From: Cylindrotheca closterium
Lineage: Eukaryota; Bacillariophyta; Bacillariophyceae; Bacillariales; Bacillariaceae
DNA: 64,000 nucleotides
NCBI GenBank assembly: GCA_933822405.4
Contig: CAKOGP040001668.1
Span: forward strand, 372,001 to 436,000
Direction: 5' to 3'
Shown: positions 33,200 to 44,566 of the stretch, piece after piece
Numbering within the stretch: position 1 is the stretch's first letter
Layout: the number at the start of each line of letters is the position of its first letter
The notes under the pieces: generated by a model
Database searches by the model: none
The model's input: the letters and a program-made list of their open reading frames with translations, nothing else
What the model was told of the DNA's origin: nothing
Program-made: the position numbers and the translations under genes

Positions 33200-34620
33200 G
33201 AAGACAAACGACTCCTTGACATGCCATAAGGAGTTTGTCCAAGTGAGTGCTCTGAGCGGATGTGGCAAATCCAAAGTTGCTCAATCTCTTGTGGATGATG
33301 CATCCTTTCACAATAATGGTCTCTCTGCGTAAGGCAAATTCGATATGAATACAAGCAACGGGCCCAACTCAGGAATAGCGAAACTTTCCTGCGAGCTGTG
33401 CCCGAAAGTCATGGGGTCTGAACCGGAACTAATCTTCGTAGTAGTGCAGGCAGGAATCAGCAAACACCTCGGTCCTGAAGAGACTTGCAATTTGATCCAT
33501 CTTGTTCCACAGCTGAAAGACCTTATCAGTGATTGGTGCTGATGAAATTGACAACAGGCTTGAATGCCTGTGCTTCGCCTTTCGGATTCTGACAAGAGTC
33601 GTCAGTGCCTCTTTCTCGCCTCTAGTCCCTTTCTTTGAAAATTTGCAGTGGGCTGATGTACCATCGCTCCAAATTTTGGACTTAATGATCTCCGATACTC
33701 CGAATGACAACGGTCTCATGATCACTGGCTGCTACAGATCTGAAGAGGTGGACGAGAACAGTCTACTCCGCAACATGCTAGTTTCTCTACGCGTGAATAC
33801 TGAAAGTTACAATAAGTTCCACATGACGGAAACGACCGTCGGAGCTTTTGGAACCGATGAGATTGCAAAGGTGATTCAAAACACAATGCCAAGCCCCAGA
33901 GTACAACAAATGCCAACACCTACCGACCCTGCAGCTTTGTGCCACAAGAGGACAAATGGTAGTCCTTTTTTCGAGTTCTTGAAGATGCTTCATCAAGCAG
34001 GGCTCGTACTCCACAAGGCATCGTCTGACGCTTCGACTTGGGATCACCGCCACCATGTCCACTGCTAATGTCTTTGTCGTGCTACAAGAGCTGCCAGTGC
34101 TTTGCAGCACTCGGCCATTGCATCATGATATCGTAACAAGACCACAAGGCAGCAAAGATATCCACCGATATTGCTATGTCAATACTGAAGAAGTTTCAAG
34201 GTATGCACGCATCCGAGACGATTTTCATCACACACTTTACTTTATCTTGGGTCCAGCCCATTCAGGAAGTTGTTCTTATCATGCGAGAGTCGGTGTCAGA
34301 AGGACTGCGATCCGGAGACATCGAATTTTGCTATTAGGAATGCAATCTCTCGTGTGATAGCATACCCGTACGGCCTCAGAAAGCCAATTGCTTCGGTCGT
34401 GAAGCAATGCTCTACTAGATTAGTGTCCAATGTGAGGATGCGGCTCAAGCAGCTCATGCTGACGCCACCAGAGTAATGTGGCAAAGCTTCACCTTCACAA
34501 TCAACACGATTCCTCCTGTTCAAACCCCGCTGAACTCAAAGGTGACATCTTTAAGGCACAAGGCTCTATTGAAACGACGGATCACCTACATTTGCATTTA
34601 TCTTGTTTGTTGAGGGGGGG
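33200..34620 (+). pseudogene. broken AAA_16-type ATPase of another subfamily
   Basis: Successive frames carry pieces of one predicted-ATPase gene. The pieces are: a P-loop remnant V-S-A-L-S-G-C-G-K-S-K-V-A (about 33240-33280), a linker ending L-K-D-L-I-S-D, then, after a stop (TGA at 33540), a Walker B region F-F-E-N-L-Q-W-A-D (about 33630-33660), G-C-Y-R-S-E-E-V-D-E-N-S-L, and a K-R-T-N-G-S-P-F-F-E segment typical of this class. Further downstream weaker traces run to about 34600. At least three frame breaks or stops separate the pieces. The Q-W-A-D form and flanking motifs differ from those of the four intact paralogues in this window, so it is not a recent copy of them. The first Walker B acid is changed to Glu (F-E-N). 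Presumably dead. Confidence 0.65.
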
Positions 34621-35439
34621 TTGTCCTTGTTCAACATGCCGATTCACCCTGTAAACATGATCGAAACCTTGAAGGGGCGGAAACCATCACAATTTGTTTA
34701 CACTCGATCCCATTAGAGGAGAGAACAAAGGTCCCTTCGGGCCCCTTCGGGCCCCTTCGGGCCCCTTCGGGCTTTCGAACGACTTGCCTTTTGTTCAAAC
34801 TCGCCATGCCACAAAACAGCTGTTTGAATCTGCGGCAATACGATAGGCTGGCTAAGTATAAGTATTTTGGTGAGTATGTAGCATACTAGGTTTAAAAAAT
34901 AGTGCAATGTCCATTTTTCGAAGGGTACGAGGACTTATTGGGTACCCCAATTATTTCCATTTGCTCCTTCCTTCCAACAGTATTACCAAATGGTAGGATA
35001 ACAACGAGCCTGTAAGTCCGCCCTACGAATACTACGCCAAACAATGATTCAACCACATTCATTGGCGTTTAAGGATTGTGATCAAGCACTTTGAATAGAC
35101 ATTTCTGACAAAAGCGGGAAACACAAAACCTCTCTAATTGTTCCCATTTCTTTTTCCTTTCGGCAACTTCGACACCTGTCCCACCCAGGCTGGCCCGCAA
35201 ACCATTTCAAGTTCCAAATTGCTCAATAGAGACTAAACCATTAATGCATTTATAAACAAATCGTGGCAGCTACTGAGATCGATTGTTAGAGATATCGGTA
35301 GCGCCAATGAAGAGACATTGTATTGTTGTCTTCAACTTTCTTTACACAGGTATCAGTGTTTGCAAGCTCTGAACGTCTACCGAATAATCCAGAGACATGC
35401 GGGCGGTTTAACGCCAGAAGCAATTCGAATCTTCTAGTT
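34621..35439. other. intergenic spacer
   Basis: Holds the 10-bp GC-rich tandem repeat at 34731-34770 and the 3' flank of NTPase paralogue D. No other feature was recognised. Confidence 0.4.
34731..34770. repeat. 10-bp tandem repeat, 4 copies
   Basis: Four adjoining copies of GCCCCTTCGG, the first with one change (GTCCCTTCGG). Each copy can pair with its neighbour (GGGCCCC), so the tract could form stem-loops. Confidence 0.85.
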
Positions 35440-38400
35440 TCAAGACGGCGTTGAAGAAGTCAGTGAAACATCGAAGGACCTGGAGCTAAGAAAGCTGAAG
35501 TTACTGTCTGACTGCTCTGATTTGCTGAAATTTTGCCAATCAATCGTTCGCAGCGAGGCAAGCTGTTTCGATGAATATCGACAGCGACTTTGCAATGATG
35601 TATTCACCGATTCAGGTATTGAGTCTCCCCCTAGGATCTCCTTGTAATCTTTAGTCAGCCGGTTCACCTTGCCTGTTGCACCCCATTCCCCATACAAAAG
35701 GATCGCTTGTCTGATGTAATACTTGCACCAGTCTTTGTCGTCTTCTGCGAGGAACATTTCGGCTGCTCGTTCGCACATATACGCTTCGTGGTGAACCAAT
35801 CCAAGTCGCGCACAGGCCGTGATTGCCTTGTCATAGCTCTGCTTCGAAGGGTTTTTCTCCGCTTCCAACATGGCAACAATAGGAAACGCATTCACGGATC
35901 CGTGCTTCATTTCTTTAATAAACGATTTGAGCATCTTCTTCCCTTCCGTCAAATACTTCTTTCGAAGTTTTGAATCCTTTGTCTCCCTACTCAAGGCAAA
36001 GGCAGCTAATCCCAAATAGCACCGACGGAAATGATCCCGCATTAGAAAGCCATCTCTTTCATCCATGTATTCTTCCAAGTCTTCAATCAAAGCCCCGGCA
36101 GCGTCCCAATCACCAAAGACACAACACAGCATCAGCCGACACGCGTCCATACCAAGCCGGATGCGCAGAGCACCAAGCCCTTCGACCTTTTCAAGTTCGT
36201 CGTCTTGATCCATAACCTCACCGTGCAGAAAAGTTGGGTTTTCGACATCGTCAGTAAGGTTCAGAATCGTTTGATGAAGACTCATCATCTTTTGTTCAAC
36301 AAAATATGGGCAGCCATAGTGTATGGCGTCCTCTGTGTGTGCTACCAAGTCGGACTTTGCTGATTCAAGAGAAAGGCCGACGCATAGATACGTAATTGTA
36401 TAGTCGATGGCCACCCCAATGGATTCTCTCGCAAGCCCAGCTCTCAGAAAGTCTGAGCGGCATTCCATCAACTCATTTAGGCAATTATTGAAGGATCGTA
36501 CCTGTTTAGATTTGGACTCAAAGCGTTAGTATAATTCACATTCCACCAAGAAAGGAACGCAAAACACTTACAGCACTGAGAACGCTTGTACATGCAGTCA
36601 GCCGCACCTGTCCATGATCTGATCCAAGCTTGCGTGGTAGACTTTCAGTCAGCGTCAGAGCCACCTCCGCATACTTTGAAGCTGACTTATAATGCCCATC
36701 AACTCTCAAATGGGTCGCCATTTGGATCACAGCAAGATTTGTGACTGGACTGATGCCTTGCTTACAAGTACCCTTCAACGCACGGGCACTTGCAAACCAG
36801 CTTAGCGATTTGTATGTTGGGCTGTAGGCAGCGTACACGGCTAGATGGTTCACGAGCAACGTTTGTATTCTCAGCGCTCCCTTGTCGACCATTTCTGAAA
36901 GGTCCAGAAGACCATTCACATGCCCATTCGGGAGCAGCTTCTTCAACTTCGCCTTCAGCCGTGCCTTCTCCACAGTCTCCTGACCAGGAAAAAACTTCCA
37001 GATATGTTTGTCACCATAATACTTCAGGAGCAATAGAGTTCTCTCAACACCCTTATCGTAATTCCGATCATTTCCAGAAACGACACACTGCAGCATGATG
37101 ATATGCGCTGGGAATGTATCGCCGTGCGTCTTCGCATTCTGAACGATTTCAAGGGCGATTTCCATGGCAGTTTGAGTCGCACCAACACGGAGTTTGGTGT
37201 CAGCCAATGTCGTCAAGAGATCAAGAGTCAACTCATAAGAATTGTTCCATCGATCGGCTGGTTCCATGTGCTTCTCTGCATTCAACAAGAGTTCCAAGGC
37301 TGGGTATATTGCACCCTTGTTCAACGAAAGAGTTGCTGCTTGCAAGTTCAGCTCGGCCACTTCATTGCCTAAAGAGGAGTCACATTCAAACTTGTTCATT
37401 TGATCTGCTGCCATAAATATCATCCACTCTTTGTCGCGAATCCGACCCAATTCCCATATGATCCGGCCAAGTTTCCCGTGTAGCTCGTTCTGCATACTTG
37501 CTGGCATTTGGTCATATGTAGCCTGTTGCAACAGGTCATTGGACCACATATATGCGCCTTCTGTCGTCGATTTGACGAGAATGCCAGCCTTTGTAGCAAC
37601 TTCGAGATGTTCGACGAATCCTTCCTCGTCCAGACCCCAATCCTTTGCTTTAGCGGACTCGGCAAAGTATATTACTAGAACATCCTTTGGAATAACATAC
37701 CCCAAACATGATGCCACCTTCAGCGCATATCTAGTGGCAAGGCTCAGCTTACACATTGACGCAGCTAGCATATCAGCAACATTATCTGATACGGGAGCAT
37801 ACTGGTCCAGGATCTCGACGTCTTCCCATTCCCACTTGTAAGTGAGGGAGGAAAACTTAAAATGTCCATTCTCGCGCCCAAAACGTAGGAACTGACATAC
37901 TGCAAACGGATTCCCTCCTGTTTTCTTGTGAATCACTTTTGAAAGGGGAAGAGATTCCTCTATTTCGGCTTTGACCAATGATGCAACCAGCTCGTTGACA
38001 GCATCGATATCCCAACTGTTTAGGAACAAGGAGTGTACATTCGACTGGAAGGTCTTGATCTTTTTGACGGTCATGATCGCAAACTTGTTTTGTTCCAGTA
38101 AGTCTGAGTAGGTTAGCACTAAGAGTATCTGACCGTTGCTGTACTTAGTACGGTTGTTGTTGGAAGCAGTACGTGCCATGAGCTTGAAAATTTCCATCGA
38201 CGCAGCGTCTGCGTAGTGAACGTCGTCGAAGGCAAGGACGATGCGTTTCGTGGATGCCAAAAACGAAAAGAGTCTCATAAATGACGAAGCAATGGCTGCT
38301 GGGTCTCCCCCCATTCTGTCGTCTCCAAGTTGCCCTCGTTGGCGACGAGAACTTGAGAGCTCGTCAATCCTTGCGGATCTTTTCACAGATCTGGCAATGT

Positions 38401-38863
38401 AACTCTGAAAGTCGGCTTGAAGCTGAGTTTCCGATCTGGAAAACTTCATATCTTGAGTGAACTTATCGATGACTCTAAAGAGCCCTGGGATTACATTTTG
38501 CAACAGGTCCATGTCCTTTTCTAACAGTTCCAGGAGCCCACTCATCTTGCACGTGTCAGGAGACTTCTCATTGTTTATGCACCATATTTCAACGAGCTCA
38601 TCCACGGCTCTAGTCAATGCAGAGTACGGCTCTGAACTTAGATGTCGCTCAAATTTTTCATTGACAAAAACCCATTCTTTGTCTGTCCAATTCACTGAAT
38701 TTACCAGCGCAGTTTTCCCGGACCCATCGCGTCCTTCCAGCAAGACACAAGCTGAAGATTCCCCTTCGGCAATCTTGTTAAGCAGGCTGAGTTCATCATT
38801 ACGACCGTGTGACCCTTCTACAACCCACTTTGGCCCTTTCTTGTCGTCTGCTATAGTTGACAT
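35440..38863 (-). CDS. STAND/AAA_16-type NTPase with helical repeats (paralogue D, inverted)
   Basis: Exons 36572-38863 and 35440-36501 encode 1,117 residues; the 70-nt phase-0 intron is identical to that of paralogue B. ATG at 38863 gives the family's M-S-T-I-A-D-D start. Walker A GRDGSGKT is at 44-51 and Walker B L-A-F-D-D-V-H-Y-A-D keeps both acids, so with copy A this is one of two copies expected to hydrolyse nucleotide. The last ~200 residues of exon 1 and most of exon 2 are nearly identical to copy B, whereas the NTPase domain is clearly diverged. This mosaic fits gene conversion better than simple duplication. The C-terminal tail is Ser-rich but different from that of B (S-F-D-V-S-L-T-S-S-T-P-S). 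It lies about 21 kb from the A-B-C array and in the opposite orientation. Confidence 0.88.
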
Positions 38864-39218
38864 GATGCTTTCTGAACAGAGAATGCTGCCATGGAACTTG
38901 AAACTGACAACAAGATGAACTGCACGCAGTCGTCACCACACAAAAAGGAGCGGTGGTAGAAAAGATAAAACGTCGGTACGAAAGCGACTTAACTTAAAAT
39001 TCTTTGCGGACACCAACTGACATTTTTGAATTCCGGAGGATGACCGTGCGTTCAACGGGTCCGGCGTTGAGACTGACAAGTTTTATGAACCCGGATATTC
39101 AACAATTTCTACCGGTACGTGTACCAGGTACACGCAAGTCCGTGTGGCCGGATATATAGCACTTCCCGGCGGGTCGCAATGATCACCGAAACTACAGTAT
39201 GTCTTGATACTCTTATTT
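38864..39218. other. spacer with palindromes
   Basis: 5' flank of NTPase paralogue D and 3' flank of the propeller gene. It contains TACCGGTA (39110-39117) running into GTGTACCAGGTACAC (39119-39133), a perfect inverted repeat around a central base. No gene. Confidence 0.45.
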
Positions 39219-41032
39219 TTAGTGATCACCTGAGAGGCGAGCGGGCTGTATTCTGAGTACACCCTTATGATTGTTTGGAACAGTGTACATGACACCATCA
39301 TCAGTCATTATACCACCTGAAAGCACCATTTTTCAAAATATGGTTAGTCCCCAATCTCCCACATGTCGAAGAATCAATCAATAATCCCACCCAATAATTT
39401 ACCTTCGAATTTATCTTTGCATTCTCGTCGAGGAGACGGCAACGTCCACACTGTCACATCTGGATCCTCGTCCTTCTTGCTGCAATCCACACGAAGGAGT
39501 GTATGCCCCGAAAGGGGCATTCCATAGACACACTGATCTTGCACACATGTCAGCCCATTCTGCCACTTGTTTTGAAACACCATTTCCATTCCCGAGTCTC
39601 TCAGGTTTGGCCCGACATTCTTGGCTTCCATCTTCTCCGTATCCACTTGTAAAACATACTCACTAGCACAGGGAAAGACATATACCTTGCCATTGGTCCC
39701 ACACATAGCACCCAAATATTTGTACTTTTTATCATCTCGATGACGTCCCGCTTGTACAATGGAAGCATCTCCCACCAAAGTCAAGATGGGTTCCTCTCCA
39801 GGTGTGATACAGAGAGCAGTATCCGCATTTGCTGGGACCGACACAATGACTCCATTGGACGCTGCTGCTCCGCCATGCCACCAGTGTTTGTTTGCACCAA
39901 AATCTCCATGAACGGTAACCTTTTCAGGTGAAATCCGTAAGACTCCTGAAGCATTGTGCGGAATGCCATAAATGGCCCCATCTTGCTTTCCCAAGATACC
40001 ACCATACCACTTGCAATGCCCAGGGAATTTGGGACCATGAAAGGAGACTTTCTCCGTTTTCGGATCTAGTTTCAGTACTTGACTGGCTCTCTGAGGGATC
40101 GCATAAATACAGCCATCCAGTGGACAAATGGTGCCGCCATGATACTTCCAAATCATGGTGCGTTCGGCATGGGCCTCACAAACTGTCTCGCCATCCTTTG
40201 TTTCGGTGCTGTACAAGTCTTCGTACGGAATCTTCAAAGTAGTAATGGTTTGGGTAGGCACATGAATCTTGAGAATGTCATCCGCATGACAAGGCAATCC
40301 ATAGATAATGTCTCCGACCACTATACCGCGAAGCCACTTGTAGAGTCTCCCATTGGAAGTATCGACACCCGCACCCTTGTTTGACCTCAGAACAGGTCCA
40401 ATTAATTTGACTTTTTCACAAGATCGATCAATCATCAAGACCTTGTCGGCATGTCCAGGGATGCAATAAAGGTTGCCATCAGAACCCACCTCACCACCCA
40501 AATATAGAGTTTGGCCTTGTAAGGGTGGAGTCATAGATGGCCTTCCCGTGCGCGTCCTGTTTGGTTCACACCAAAGATATTGTAGCAAGGGGCCACCTTG
40601 TGCCCGGTGATCCATGGTATTGTCGGGATGACTATTGTCGAGTTGATAGGGCAGTAGCTTTCGCTGATTATGTTCCTCGTCGTCTTGCTTATTCTCATCT
40701 TCCGTTGTTTGCAGGGAGAGTTGACGTTGCTCTTCTACAATTCGATCCAGCTCGAATTCAATTGCACGAGCCGACCATTTGGGCGAGGTATTGGATGATT
40801 CGTCATTCTTGGTTTCTTCAGGAACAGGATCATCATTCAGTTCTTGGACGAGTTTTTTCTTGAGTTCCTTTCGAGCAACTTTTCGTTCCTTTAGTTGTTT
40901 CACTTCTTTAGGATTTGTTGGCTTCTGTCGAACGGGAGGTCCCAATGCTGCCCAAGCTGCTATGTGTTCGTCTGTAAAGATGAGTTGGGACATGGCCAAT
41001 AAGGATGAAGGTTTAGATATTATTTGTTCCAT
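39219..41032 (-). CDS. beta-propeller-like repeat protein
   Basis: Main exon 39403-41032 plus a last exon 39219-39316 joined across an 86-nt phase-1 intron (GTAAAT…TTTCAG), 575 residues. The last exon adds one more repeat half (G-G-I-M-T-D-D-G-V-M-Y-T-V-P), which supports the join. The C-terminal ~375 residues contain about seven blocks of the form G-G…D-G-x-I-Y-A-I-P-x-x-A-x-x-V-L-x-I-D, as in Kelch-like or NHL-like propellers. The N-terminal ~170 residues are charged and probably helical. No enzyme motif; a binding scaffold is likely. The start could be ATG 40993, which has a better context. Divergent from the EEP gene, with about 245 bp between the two preferred starts. Confidence 0.75.
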
Positions 41033-41277
41033 ACATAATATCCGCCATATGACTAGTTTTTGTGGAAATGGATGTGCCTGTCCGTCCGCCCCCCAGCCTC
41101 CATTTTCAAACGTGTGAGAGACAATAACGCAATAATCCTCATCATCCGCATCATCGTCAAAATACCGCGTTACATATGCACGGTCACAAAATTGCAACAA
41201 CACGTTTCAGCTTTAGTACACTATTGTTTCCCACAATTTCCATCAGCAATAGTTTGTTGATTGATAATACAATAATC

Positions 41278-43089
41278 ATGCCCAAAGTCCATCCCAACGG
41301 GACACCACTGACGTCCATCATGGAATCCCTTGAGGACGCCAACAACAATTTGATTTCGGTACTCAGCATGAACTTGCTGGCTCCTCTCTATGTACGACCC
41401 ATTGACAAGAGAACGGGACAAGTCCAACCCTTTGCCGCCTTTGAATGGGTCCAAGACGATGCCATTTTGGAATGGGATAGTCGGAAACTACGGCTGTTGG
41501 AGTATATGGTGGCTAGCCAAGCAGAGGTAATTTGTTTGCAAGAATTGCAATTGGAACGACAGGAGAAAGGAGAAGGAGACAAAAGTGAGTCAACCGACGT
41601 ACTGCCACTCGTTTTGCCAGAATGGATCCAGCCCATGATTGATAAGTATGGATACACGGCGATATTGCCATCCCAAGATTCCTTGGATCACATTGCCAGT
41701 CGCAACCTGCGTGTATTGGGATCCGATTCGGCAGTCACCAATGCCATTTTGGTAAAAAAGGATCAATGGAAGGTGCTGGAGGAACCAGCGGAAGAAGATG
41801 CGGAACCGATAACCAAAAAGAATAAGAAAAATAACAACAGTAAGGGTATGCAGAGAATACAGAGCGCCAAGAACAGCAATACCATGGTCTCGGTATGTTT
41901 GGAACCTGCCACCAAAAGTGAGGCAATCAATACTGCTGATCCTGTTGTCATTTCATGTGTGCATCTGGATGCTACTGATGAGCGCAAGCGAGTTCTACAA
42001 CTCACCAAATGCTTGGAACGATCCCGCACTCTACTGGATCACAATCAGAATAAAGAAAATGATGCTGTTTCAACAACCGCAGTCATTCGGCCGGTGCGGG
42101 CAATCATTGCTGGGGACATGAATGCAGAATTTGTTCCAGGTTCGTGCATGGTGGCTACCTTGAAGGAGTACCAACAAAAGAAGAAACGCCAAATGTCGCA
42201 AGAGGCCACAGAATCCGACGAAGCCATGGCAGAAGTGGCTGCTTGTACTGAAGCCCTCCGATTAACTTGCGCCGAACCACCCAACAAGGAACAACTACAA
42301 GACTGGAGACAGCTGCGAAAGGAAGCTTATGATTTAGTACAAGATCATTGTGTCTTTTTAGATCGGGTTCCAACGGGGCCCACTCGGTGTGCCTATGAAC
42401 ACACGTCCTCCTCAAACAGCACTGCAGATGCTACCACACAAAGGAAAATGCAATCTTGGAAGCTAGATCACTTGCTGTATACTTGCAGTGACGACGAGGA
42501 TGATAAAAACGATAGTAAGACGGGGATTGGAGGAGTGCGCCCAATAGCCTATTGGGCTACACTGGAAGCGGATTCCACCTCGTGTCAAAGTGGGCTGCCC
42601 AGTGCTACTTGTCCATCGGACCACTTGCCCATTGCAGCAGTCTTTGAAATCCCTTCCAGACAAGCCCCCACTGCAAAGGAGAATGAAGCATCGGTGGCTT
42701 TCGTACAAAAGGTACAAGGCTTCGAGAAGCGACACAAGGAAGTCGTGGAACAAGCCAAAGCAGAACTGAAAGCAAAGGAGACCGAATTGCAACAAAAGGA
42801 GCTAGAAAAGCAGAAAGAAGCTGCCAACAAAGAGGATCTTGCACCGGTCGATAACAATTCGACACAAGGAAAGAAAAAGAAAAAGGGCAATCAGAAACGA
42901 GCAGGACCCCCATCGACTGAAATGATGGAACTGAAAAGGGAATTCCGCAGCCGTCTCAAAGCCTTTCAAAAGAACCAAGCCCAAGAGCGAGAAGAGTTGC
43001 TGCGGGTCATAGGGAATCGTGAAAAGCTATTGCTTCAGGCACATTACGGAATCCCATGGCGAAAGTGGCTAGAGCAAGGGCCACCATGA
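41278..43089 (+). CDS. EEP-superfamily (endonuclease/exonuclease/phosphatase) protein
   Basis: 603 residues from ATG 41278; an in-frame ATG at 41176 would add 34 hydrophobic and basic residues that could target an organelle. The EEP signature is complete: S-M-N-L-L-A-P-L near the start, I-C-L-Q-E-L (metal-binding Glu), S-C-V-H-L-D-A, A-G-D-M-N-A-E (about residue 280) and C-P-S-D-H-L-P-I (catalytic Asp-His). The arrangement is closest to the CCR4/Nocturnin/Angel branch, whose members remove poly(A) or act on nucleotide cofactors. A ~35-residue charged insertion lies between the Gln-Glu and His-Leu-Asp motifs. The last ~130 residues form a Lys/Glu/Gln-rich coiled coil absent from typical CCR4-type nucleases. 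The substrate cannot be told from the sequence. Confidence 0.8.
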   Translation: MPKVHPNGTPLTSIMESLEDANNNLISVLSMNLLAPLYVRPIDKRTGQVQPFAAFEWVQDDAILEWDSRKLRLLEYMVASQAEVICLQELQLERQEKGEGDKSESTDVLPLVLPEWIQPMIDKYGYTAILPSQDSLDHIASRNLRVLGSDSAVTNAILVKKDQWKVLEEPAEEDAEPITKKNKKNNNSKGMQRIQSAKNSNTMVSVCLEPATKSEAINTADPVVISCVHLDATDERKRVLQLTKCLERSRTLLDHNQNKENDAVSTTAVIRPVRAIIAGDMNAEFVPGSCMVATLKEYQQKKKRQMSQEATESDEAMAEVAACTEALRLTCAEPPNKEQLQDWRQLRKEAYDLVQDHCVFLDRVPTGPTRCAYEHTSSSNSTADATTQRKMQSWKLDHLLYTCSDDEDDKNDSKTGIGGVRPIAYWATLEADSTSCQSGLPSATCPSDHLPIAAVFEIPSRQAPTAKENEASVAFVQKVQGFEKRHKEVVEQAKAELKAKETELQQKELEKQKEAANKEDLAPVDNNSTQGKKKKKGNQKRAGPPSTEMMELKREFRSRLKAFQKNQAQEREELLRVIGNREKLLLQAHYGIPWRKWLEQGPP

Positions 43090-43192
43090 TGATGAGGAAT
43101 AAAGCAAGCAGGGGCATACTGCTTTTAGTGATATGGAATTATGAAGTTGTGACTCCTGGGATATGCTTCCTCGAGTATTTGTTTGGGACTAT

Positions 43193-44062
43193 CTATCTTG
43201 GTGGATCAAATGAGGATTTCAGTTCTGCGCTTGGATCTGTGAGCTGTTGATCGTGTTGCTCGATTCGAGAAGCAGCAGAAGGTCCCTCTTTGACAGTGGT
43301 AGCATTCCTTATCACATGTTTGGCAACATGGCTCTCGGCTCGTTTCCAGTAGCTCATGCCTACTACTTGCGTTAATTCCCGCTGGACACTGTCCACTAAA
43401 TTAGCAAAGCGCTGCTCTTTCATCACATGACGCTTTTCGCATTCTTCCAGCGAAGTTCTAGCCTTCTTGTGTAACTCTGTATCCTTCTTCTCGAGGTATC
43501 TCATCAATACTCTGACTATCATCCAGAATCGATGTTTTCGAAGCTTTGTTTCTTCTATTGCCTTGATTGTGACTCGACGATTGGAAACATGGCGCTCGGC
43601 CCGTTCCCAATATCTGGTTCCTACTGCCCGTTTCAGCTCGCTTTGGACACTGTCAATCAGATTGGTGTATCCTTTGTCTTTTAGTACATGGCGCTTGGCA
43701 CAGTCTCCCAGGATAGTTCGAGCAGTCTTGTACAGACCATAATCCTTCGTCTCTAAATATCTCATCAGTGATCGGACAATCATCCAGACTCGTTGCTTTT
43801 GGCGCTTCCTTGTTGCTTCGTCTTCCACGATGACCACACGATTCTCATTCGACGGACAGGGTCGTTTGAGTGATCGCTTCCAGTGCTGATCATTGCTTCT
43901 AATATTATTCTCATAAAGAGGCATCCTCGTTTGAACTTGGTTTTCGGGAAAGCCCGCCTTTGTATCGGATAAGCGTGGCGCATAGTGATTCCTCCCTCCA
44001 CCATCATCATGGATGGAAGTGCTGGTGGACAAGCCATCATCTCGGTCTTTACTATTTTCCAT
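43193..44062 (-). CDS. protein with two copies of an unrecognised ~75-residue domain
   Basis: 289 residues from ATG 44062. After a polar N-terminus with a basic stretch, two homologous blocks follow (residues about 90-165 and 180-255). Each has the pattern R-x-W/F-W-M-I-V-R-x-L-M-R-Y-L-E-x-K-D, then A-R-T…C-x-K-R-H-V, then L-x-D-S-V-Q-x-E-L, and ends V-G-x-x-Y-W-x-R-A-E-x-H-V. The blocks look all-helical. I know no family name for them; a KIX-like three-helix fold is conceivable but unproven. The next gene on the same strand has two more copies. High Arg/Lys content is compatible with a nuclear protein. Confidence 0.72.
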   Translation of the reverse strand: MENSKDRDDGLSTSTSIHDDGGGRNHYAPRLSDTKAGFPENQVQTRMPLYENNIRSNDQHWKRSLKRPCPSNENRVVIVEDEATRKRQKQRVWMIVRSLMRYLETKDYGLYKTARTILGDCAKRHVLKDKGYTNLIDSVQSELKRAVGTRYWERAERHVSNRRVTIKAIEETKLRKHRFWMIVRVLMRYLEKKDTELHKKARTSLEECEKRHVMKEQRFANLVDSVQRELTQVVGMSYWKRAESHVAKHVIRNATTVKEGPSAASRIEQHDQQLTDPSAELKSSFDPPR

Positions 44063-44566
44063 TTGATTCCTTCCTTCAAAATGGGCACCCCTTGGCTTAT
44101 TTTTGGAGGAGATGAGAAGTTTTGGATTTTCCTCGTTTTGATACGAATACTATACATTCGCACACATACGTGAACTTCTTGCATTGCCGGAAATGTGAGC
44201 CTTTTTACTTTTGGCACGATTGATTGATTGGTCGCCTGACACGGTCCCGCCAGATTACATCACGGTAGAAAAGGTAATCGTGCTTCCGGTGACGGATGAA
44301 GACGATTAGAAGTCAACAGGTTAATAGATATTTGTAATACAACAAGGTACCATGTAATTCGTTCTAATATATTCATGGGATACTTCCTCTAGTAGTATGT
44401 ATGGCTCTATAGTTTCTTGTTGTGTTGTTTATGAAAGCTTTTGATTGATTGCAGCAGTAGTTCACCTTTGCTCAAAGAAAGTGGTGCTGAGAGTCTGGTG
44501 CTTTCTCCGTTTTCGATAAATTTCGGTTACCACTGGTACTATAAGTCGTCTTGATGATACGATCCG
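44063..44566. other. spacer between tandem repeat-domain genes
   Basis: About 500 bp between the two same-strand genes with the shared domain. AT-rich, with TTGATTGATTG runs; no gene recognised. Confidence 0.4.
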
